A DNA stretch of 18,272 nucleotides from a bacterium (lineage in GTDB: Bacteria; Patescibacteriota; Minisyncoccia; Moranbacterales; UBA2206). The notes beneath the pieces are model-generated. The model worked only from the letters and a program-made list of their open reading frames with translations, had not been told where the DNA came from and did no database searches. This document shows positions 13,609 to 18,272 of this stretch, in pieces. The number at the start of each line of letters is the position of its first letter. Positions within the stretch are counted from its first letter, which is position 1. The stretch spans positions 1-18,272 of the forward strand of contig JAJYBE010000016.1 in the NCBI GenBank assembly GCA_021779205.1, read 5' to 3'. A program made the position numbers and the translations under genes.

Positions 13609-14106
13609 ATGAGCATATATAAAGAACAACGCATCGGTGTTTTGATTGATATTCAAAATCTTTATTATTCAGCCAAGGTATTGCATCAAAAAAAAGTTAA
13701 TTTTGATCAAATACTTAAATCAGCGGTTGGAGACAGAAAATTGATTCGCGCTATTGCCTATGGCATTAAAACGGCCGAGGGACAGGAGGAAAAATTTTTT
13801 GAAGCGCTGGAAAAAGTTGGCTATGAGGTCAAGACTAAGGATTTGCAAATCTTTCCTGGTGGAGCGAAAAAAGGCGATTGGGATGTGGGAATTGCTGTTG
13901 ATGCGATTAAAATGTCAAAAAGTCTCGATGCGATTGTTTTAGTTTCTGGTGATGGCGATTATATTCCTTTAGTAAAATACATTCAATCCACTACTGGCTG
14001 TCGCGTTGAAGGAATAGCTTTTGCAGAATCAACCAGCAACAAACTGGTTGAAGAGTTGGATAGCTTTATTAATCTTAGTGAAAACAAAAAGAAATATCTG
14101 ATCTAA
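13609..14106 (+). CDS. NYN-domain (PIN-like, LabA/DUF88 type) ribonuclease
   Basis: The 165-residue protein is essentially a single NYN domain, a PIN-like metal-dependent nuclease fold expected to act on RNA. The acidic site residues are visible: Asp14 and Asn17 in VLIDIQNLYYSA, Asp92 and Asp98 in KGDWDVGIAVDAI, and Asp115/Asp117 in VSGDGDYIPLV. No extra domain (such as the OST-HTH of some LabA proteins) is present. It starts 17 bases after the rpsO terminator stem and precedes pnp by 269 bases. The setting between a ribosomal protein and PNPase suggests a role in RNA turnover. The target RNA is unknown. Confidence 0.88.
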   Translation: MSIYKEQRIGVLIDIQNLYYSAKVLHQKKVNFDQILKSAVGDRKLIRAIAYGIKTAEGQEEKFFEALEKVGYEVKTKDLQIFPGGAKKGDWDVGIAVDAIKMSKSLDAIVLVSGDGDYIPLVKYIQSTTGCRVEGIAFAESTSNKLVEELDSFINLSENKKKYLI

Positions 14107-14375
14107 TTAATTTAGCTATTTCTGACAATAAAAAAAATATTAAGGACTAGCCATGCTCATATCCACCTAAATCTCCGCCTTGCTAAAAACTAAAAATTGA
14201 GTTAAACTTACGCTATAAACAATAATCAAAGGTTTTGTTTTTGAGCGCAAAAAAAGCCAAGGTATGAGGGTTTATGAATTAAGGTTTTCAAACATTGTTA
14301 ATCTTAATTCGTAAATCATCGTCATATATTTATTTTTGGCAATTTTTAAGCTAAACATGGCCTAGCAAAAATTAG
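14107..14375 (+). promoter_or_regulatory. Intergenic leader region of pnp with a 13-bp stem-loop
   Basis: This 269-base gap holds no gene that I trust. A 13-bp stem pairs 14271-14283 with 14303-14315 (core GAATTAAG/CTTAATTC, one T:G pair) around a 19-base loop, 60 bases before the pnp ATG. No convincing promoter was found; TATAAA near 14213-14218 is a weak -10 candidate without a -35. In E. coli, PNPase represses its own synthesis through a leader duplex cut by RNase III; an analogous role here is inference. The strand copy of 14147-14182 also encodes a short Gly-rich peptide string, discussed in the findings. Confidence 0.4.
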
Positions 14376-16493
14376 ATGGATCAAAAAAAATGGTCACTCC
14401 AAATCGGAGGGCGAGTTTTAGAAATTGAGACTGGCCTATTGGCCTCTCAAGCCAATGGCGCAGTAACGGTACGCTATGGAGATACTGTTGTTCTTGCAAC
14501 AGCCGTTATGAGTAAAAAGGCTTCGCGTGTCAGTGGATATTTTCCGCTTATGGTAGATTTTGAAGAACGTTATTATGCCGCAGGAAAAATTAAAGGATCG
14601 CGCTTTATTAAGCGTGAGGGTCGTCCATCAGATGATGCTATTCTTTCTGGGCGAGCAGTTGATCGCACGATTCGCCCACTTTTTGACCACAGAATGCGCA
14701 ATGATGTTCAAATTATTTTAACCGTTCTTTCCTATGATGGAGAAAACGATCCGGATGTGGTAGCTATTATTGCCGCTTCAACTGCATTAACTCTTTCTGA
14801 TATTCCTTGGAGTGGACCCGTTGCGGCTGTGCGAATAGGAAAAGCCGGAAATGATTTTGTGCTTAATCCCGTTACTAACGATGAATTACTAGAAGGAGAG
14901 CTTGACCTGCTTATTTCAGGAAGTGCTGATAAAATCAATATGATTGAGAGTGGCGCAATGGAAATTTCTGAAGAAGAAATGATTAAGGCTTTTATCTTTG
15001 GCCAAGAGGCGATTAAAAAAATTGCAAATTTTATTTTAGAAATTCAAAAAGAAGTTGGCAGAGAAAAAAGTGTTCCGGTTATTGTTACCGGAACGGCTGA
15101 ATTTGAGAAAAAAATAAAAGAAATTTTATTAGCTGAAAATTTGGCCGAAGCACTTTATGATAAGGATAAAAAGGTGATTGAAGAAAAGATTGGCGCTATC
15201 CAAGATAAAGTTAAAGAATACATCAAAATTACTTTTCCGGAAGAAGCGGAAAAATTAAAGGAGGTGGCGGAAATCGTGTTTGAAGAAGTGTCTGATGAGA
15301 TTGTGCATCAAAATATTTTAGAAAAAGAATTGCGTCCGGATGGTCGAAAATTGGATGAAATTCGTCATATTGAGTGTCGCACGGGAATTTTACCAAGGAC
15401 GCACGGCACCGGGCTTTTCACTCGCGGGGAAACTCAAGCGCTTACGGTTACCACGCTTGGTTCGCCCGGAGACCAGCAGATCATCGATACTATGGAAGTA
15501 GATATGAAAAAGCGCTACATTCATCATTATAATTTTCCGCCATATTCCGTTGGAGAGGTTCGCCCGATGAGAGGTCCGGGAAGACGCGAAATCGGACATG
15601 GCGCTCTAGCTGAAAAAGCGCTCGTTCCAGTTTTGCCTTCCAAGGAAGATTTTCCTTATACTATTCTTTTGGTTTCCGAGATTCTTTCATCAAACGGTTC
15701 ATCTTCGATGGCGGCAACTTGCGGATCAACTCTTTCGCTTATGGATGCCGGAGTGCCGATTAAGCGCCCCGTTTCCGGAATTGCCATGGGAATTATTGTT
15801 GGAGAAAATAATAAATTTAAAATTCTTACGGATATTCAAGGCCTGGAAGATCACTATGGTGATATGGATTTCAAGGTTGCGGGAACGGAAAAAGGTATCA
15901 CTGCTATGCAAATGGATGTAAAAGTGGCCGGAGTTACGTTAGAAATGCTTTCAGCCGTTCTTGACCAATCGCATAAAAATCGTTTAGAAATTTTGAAAAA
16001 AATTACGGATACGATTTTTGAACCTCGAGCTGAAATGTCTCAATATGCACCAAGAATCATTACGATGCAAATCAATCCGGAAAAAATTAGAAATGTTATC
16101 GGCACAGGCGGAAAAATTATCAATGAAATTATTGATGAAACGGGAGTGCAAATTGATATTGAAGATAGCGGTATAATTTTCATCACTTCTCCGGATGGAG
16201 CTTCCGCTCAAAAAGCCAAGCAATGGATTGATAATCTTACCCATGAAGTTAAGGCGGGAGAACTGTTTAACGCTAAAATTACACGCATTATGGCTTTTGG
16301 AGCTTTCGCGGAAATCCTTCCCGGTCAAGAAGGGCTTATCCATGTTTCTGAGATAGCTGATCGTCGAATTGATAAAGTGGAAGATGTGTTGAAAATCGGG
16401 GACATTGTTCCGGTCAAAGTGAAAGAAATTGATTCGCAAGGAAGAATCAATCTTTCAATGAAAGCGGCCAGAAAAGCAGAACAAAAAAATTAG
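14376..16493 (+). CDS. pnp: Polyribonucleotide nucleotidyltransferase (PNPase)
   Basis: PNPase is a trimeric 3'-5' phosphorolytic exoribonuclease central to mRNA decay. At 705 residues it has normal length and all domains. RNase PH domain 1 (about residues 5-145) contains RFIKREGRPSDDAILSGRAV. An all-helical linker follows. RNase PH domain 2 (about 315-550) contains GTGLFTRGETQALT, GPGRREIGHGALAEKALVPV and the catalytic Asp cluster of LEDHYGDMDFKVAGT, with Asp496 and Asp498. The KH domain (about 565-625) has IRNVIGTGGKIINEI, and the S1 domain (about 630-700) has MAFGAFAEILPGQEGLIHVS. The ATG at 14376 gives the usual N-terminus. Confidence 0.97.
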   Translation: MDQKKWSLQIGGRVLEIETGLLASQANGAVTVRYGDTVVLATAVMSKKASRVSGYFPLMVDFEERYYAAGKIKGSRFIKREGRPSDDAILSGRAVDRTIRPLFDHRMRNDVQIILTVLSYDGENDPDVVAIIAASTALTLSDIPWSGPVAAVRIGKAGNDFVLNPVTNDELLEGELDLLISGSADKINMIESGAMEISEEEMIKAFIFGQEAIKKIANFILEIQKEVGREKSVPVIVTGTAEFEKKIKEILLAENLAEALYDKDKKVIEEKIGAIQDKVKEYIKITFPEEAEKLKEVAEIVFEEVSDEIVHQNILEKELRPDGRKLDEIRHIECRTGILPRTHGTGLFTRGETQALTVTTLGSPGDQQIIDTMEVDMKKRYIHHYNFPPYSVGEVRPMRGPGRREIGHGALAEKALVPVLPSKEDFPYTILLVSEILSSNGSSSMAATCGSTLSLMDAGVPIKRPVSGIAMGIIVGENNKFKILTDIQGLEDHYGDMDFKVAGTEKGITAMQMDVKVAGVTLEMLSAVLDQSHKNRLEILKKITDTIFEPRAEMSQYAPRIITMQINPEKIRNVIGTGGKIINEIIDETGVQIDIEDSGIIFITSPDGASAQKAKQWIDNLTHEVKAGELFNAKITRIMAFGAFAEILPGQEGLIHVSEIADRRIDKVEDVLKIGDIVPVKVKEIDSQGRINLSMKAARKAEQKN

Positions 16494-16519
16494 TCAAAAT
16501 TAAAAATATGTTATATAAT
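16491..16519 (+). promoter_or_regulatory. Candidate promoter of the single-pass membrane protein gene
   Basis: TAGTCA (16491-16496, 4 of 6) and a perfect TATAAT (16514-16519) are separated by 17 bases, beginning within the pnp stop codon. The start would fall near 16526, inside the hairpin below. Confidence 0.45.
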
Positions 16520-16560
16520 AGAAGCGGATAATTTATTCGCTTCTATTTAGTTTATTTAAT
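16518..16560 (+). terminator. Likely terminator of pnp
   Basis: A 13-bp stem pairs 16518-16530 with 16534-16546 (core AGAAGCG/CGCTTCT, one G:T pair) around a 3-base loop. It is followed by a T-rich but interrupted tail (TTTAGTTTATTTAATT). It lies 24 bases after the pnp stop. Its 5' arm overlaps the TATAAT of the candidate promoter, so both signals share the same bases. Confidence 0.55.
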
Positions 16561-16579
16561 TAAAATTAAAAATAAAAAA

Positions 16580-17947
16580 ATGTTTGGCATTAAGACTGAT
16601 TTTTTATTATCAAAAACAAAAGTTGCAACCGTGCCGATAAATTTAAATCAAAAAAATAATTTCAGTGTTGATGATCTGCCTGTGCATACGATGGCTGAAG
16701 ATATTGCTCGAATAAAAAACCCCGATGCATTCAAAGCGCCTGTTGTTGAAACAAGAACTGCTGTTCCGGAAACGTTAACGCCTAAACAAAAAACCAGTCC
16801 GTTTTTAGGATTTGATGATAACTATTCCAGCCAAGAATCTTTAAAAAAAACGGAAAATAATGTGATTATTCCTCAGCTTTCACAACAAAAAATAATTTCT
16901 TCTGATAAAAATGATACTATGGGGGAAATGGTAAATATTGCTTCAAAATTAACTCAAAATGCCGGACAAGTTCCTGTTGCGCCAAAGAAAAATCTTTTGA
17001 TTAAATTTAATTGGAAAATTATTTCTTTATTAGTTTTGTCGTTTATTTTATTGGGCGGATTGGTTTTTTCCGGTTATATTTTATTAAAGAAAAAAAATAT
17101 TCAACCGACAAAAACAACTTCGGAAGTAAAAACATTGCCCAGTTCAGAAAGTAATAACAATACACAAACTGTTCCGGAAACAACGCCTGTTGTAACGCAA
17201 ACATTTTCTTATTCGCAAGACAGCCCTAACTATCTCTTTATTGATGCGAGTTATGACAATGCGGATAAAATTAAAAGTCTATTGCAGCAATATATTCAAA
17301 AAATTGCCCAGGAAGGTTATGTAAAACCCGTGGAGTTTATTATTACCGATGAAACCAATGCCCCGATGTCTTTTGGTATATTTTCAACCAAGATTGGTTT
17401 AAATATTTCACAAAGTGTTTTACTTGATTTAAACAATAGCTTTCGGTTTTTTATTTACAATGATGGCGCGGTAACAAGAGTTGGATTAACAATAGATTCC
17501 AAAAACGATATCGCTCTTGCAAAAGCACTATTGGGGGAAGAAAAAACTTTTGCGAATGAGCTAAATCCTATTTTCTTTACAAGCGATTATAAAAAAGATA
17601 AGCTTTTTGGTGATAGTGTGTACGGTGGGGCAAAAATTCGTTATCAAAATATCATTTCTCCGGAAAATCTTTCTGTCGATTATGCAGTTTATAAAAATAA
17701 ACTAATTATTGGCACAACAAAATTAACTTTGCGCTCCATTATCGATAAAATAAATGCTGCCGCTATATCGTCTGTGCCAAGCACATCTATAAATACAAAT
17801 ACCCCAAGTGCCATACCAAACGTTCCCGCTAACACTAATTTGCCTAATGCCCCAATTTCGTCGACAGCTCAACAATTAGATACTGTTCCGACTACGCAAA
17901 AAACAGTAGCGCCGTTGCCACCCATAGCAAATGCTCCAACAAAATAA
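16580..17947 (+). CDS. Single-pass membrane protein of unknown function with Pro/Thr-rich tail
   Basis: No family is recognised for this 455-residue protein. Residues 1-140 are a hydrophilic, probably cytoplasmic and partly disordered region. A single membrane segment lies at about 146-170 (IISLLVLSFILLGGLVFSGY), with Lys before and after it. A Ser/Thr/Pro linker (about 175-205) and a folded-looking alpha/beta domain (about 210-395, including PNYLFIDASYDNADKIKSLL and VDYAVYKNKLIIGTTKLTLR) follow. The tail from 396 is low-complexity and rich in Pro, Thr, Asn and Ala. The layout (cytoplasmic N-terminus, one membrane segment, outside domain, disordered tail) is common among CPR surface proteins. 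It may have its own promoter over the pnp stop. Confidence 0.8.
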   Translation: MFGIKTDFLLSKTKVATVPINLNQKNNFSVDDLPVHTMAEDIARIKNPDAFKAPVVETRTAVPETLTPKQKTSPFLGFDDNYSSQESLKKTENNVIIPQLSQQKIISSDKNDTMGEMVNIASKLTQNAGQVPVAPKKNLLIKFNWKIISLLVLSFILLGGLVFSGYILLKKKNIQPTKTTSEVKTLPSSESNNNTQTVPETTPVVTQTFSYSQDSPNYLFIDASYDNADKIKSLLQQYIQKIAQEGYVKPVEFIITDETNAPMSFGIFSTKIGLNISQSVLLDLNNSFRFFIYNDGAVTRVGLTIDSKNDIALAKALLGEEKTFANELNPIFFTSDYKKDKLFGDSVYGGAKIRYQNIISPENLSVDYAVYKNKLIIGTTKLTLRSIIDKINAAAISSVPSTSINTNTPSAIPNVPANTNLPNAPISSTAQQLDTVPTTQKTVAPLPPIANAPTK

Positions 17948-17992
17948 CCTTTTATTTTTTTGCTAGGGAAAATAAATCTTTAGTTAAGCCAT

Positions 17993-18013
17993 TAAAAAGT
18001 AGTTTACTTTTTA
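17993..18013 (+). terminator. Weak terminator-like hairpin
   Basis: TAAAAAGTA (17993-18001) and TACTTTTTA (18005-18013) form a perfect 9-bp stem with a 3-base loop, 46 bases after the membrane-protein stop codon. The stem is AT-rich and the T-run is inside the 3' arm, so strength is doubtful. The rest of 17948-18092 shows nothing else. Confidence 0.35.
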
Positions 18014-18092
18014 GTTGATAAAAATAAAAGCAAAAAAGTATTGGAAAAAAAGAAAAAATAAATCGCGTTGTGTAGGCAAAATTGGTTTAGCG

Positions 18093-18121
18093 TTGACTTG
18101 GCTTGATATTCTTGCTATAAT
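18093..18121 (+). promoter_or_regulatory. Strong promoter of the right-end hairpin transcript
   Basis: TTGACT (18093-18098, one mismatch) and a perfect TATAAT (18116-18121) are separated by 17 bases, with TG in the extended -10 position. The start is expected near 18128. Confidence 0.75.
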
Positions 18122-18127
18122 AATATC

Positions 18128-18272
18128 AGAACATTGAAAAATAAAAACAGAAACGGTAAAACAATTTTCAATCACAATTTCCCCCTATTTGTGATTGAAA
18201 ATTGTTTTACTGTTCAAGTGTTTTGGCCAACGTGTCAAAGCCGCTTCGATTTCTGACATCGAAGACCCAAAA
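18128..18272 (+). ncRNA. Candidate structured RNA with a 26-bp hairpin, continuing past the window
   Basis: The predicted transcript contains an exact 22-bp inverted repeat (18156-18177 with 18189-18210). It extends to 26 pairs (18152-18214) with one G:T pair, around an 11-base loop TTTCCCCCTAT. A second perfect hairpin, CTTCGAT/ATCGAAG (18244-18250 with 18258-18264), follows. No open frame with a plausible start is visible before the window ends. It could be a small RNA, the leader of a gene beyond the edge, or the end of a mobile element. I recognise no known RNA family. Confidence 0.4.

Noticed and set aside
14231..14258. GG-T-rich / A-rich-CC hairpin in the pnp upstream region as a terminator
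   Set aside because: The stem has mismatches, is mainly A:T and is followed by AAGG rather than a T-run.
1..18272. CRISPR array or toxin-antitoxin pair
   Set aside because: No regularly spaced repeats of 20-40 bases with unique spacers were seen. The only tandem repeats are the 8-bp array and the 48-bp coding repeats, and the NYN gene has no small partner gene beside it.

Overview
The window is an AT-rich, gene-dense bacterial chromosome segment. Everything about it fits a Candidate Phyla Radiation (Patescibacteria, Parcubacteria/Moranbacteria-like) genome: short intergenic gaps, tRNA genes without an encoded CCA end, almost no Shine-Dalgarno motifs, a four-repeat S1 protein, a short TilS, and small membrane proteins without close relatives that I recognise. 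TGA ends the Xer recombinase gene and TAA most others, so the standard code applies (no UGA recoding as in Gracilibacteria). This assignment comes from protein and sequence style, not from a database search.

Layout. (1) 1-731: the 5' part of an insertion sequence read on the minus strand, with a partial integrase-type transposase running off the left edge. (2) 854-925: tRNA-Arg(CCU). (3) 1155-6967: a plus-strand housekeeping cluster, rpsA-like S1 protein, guanylate-kinase-like protein, tilS, ftsH and a multi-pass membrane protein. (4) 6999-7150: tRNA-Val(GAC) and a CAU-anticodon tRNA that resembles tRNA-Ile2, the substrate of TilS. (5) 7169-9451: a Xer-type tyrosine recombinase gene (minus) and a LysM-CHAP cell-wall hydrolase gene (plus) diverging from overlapping promoters. 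The hydrolase has a long, strongly structured leader ending in a terminator-like hairpin that covers its first ATG. (6) 9479-11659: a UvrD/PcrA helicase (minus) with a leaderless-type promoter. (7) 11702-13160: a fast-changing locus with a strong promoter, an 8-bp tandem repeat, a coiled-coil protein gene whose N-terminus is cut by an in-frame TAA, 16-residue internal repeats, and an exact 23-bp copy of the gene start just after the gene. (8) 13187-16493: rpsO, a NYN-domain nuclease and pnp. (9) 16580-17947: a single-pass membrane protein of unknown function. (10) 18093-18264: a strong promoter followed by a near-perfect 26-bp RNA hairpin and a second hairpin, running to the window edge.

Working together: S1, S15, TilS and the tRNAs serve translation; S1, PNPase and possibly the NYN protein serve RNA binding and turnover; FtsH handles membrane protein quality; UvrD and Xer serve genome maintenance; the LysM-CHAP protein remodels the wall. 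The most promising places for something undescribed are the leader of the LysM-CHAP gene, the repeat-flanked coiled-coil locus, the hairpin transcript at the right end, and the guanylate-kinase homolog whose P-loop lysine is replaced by glutamate.
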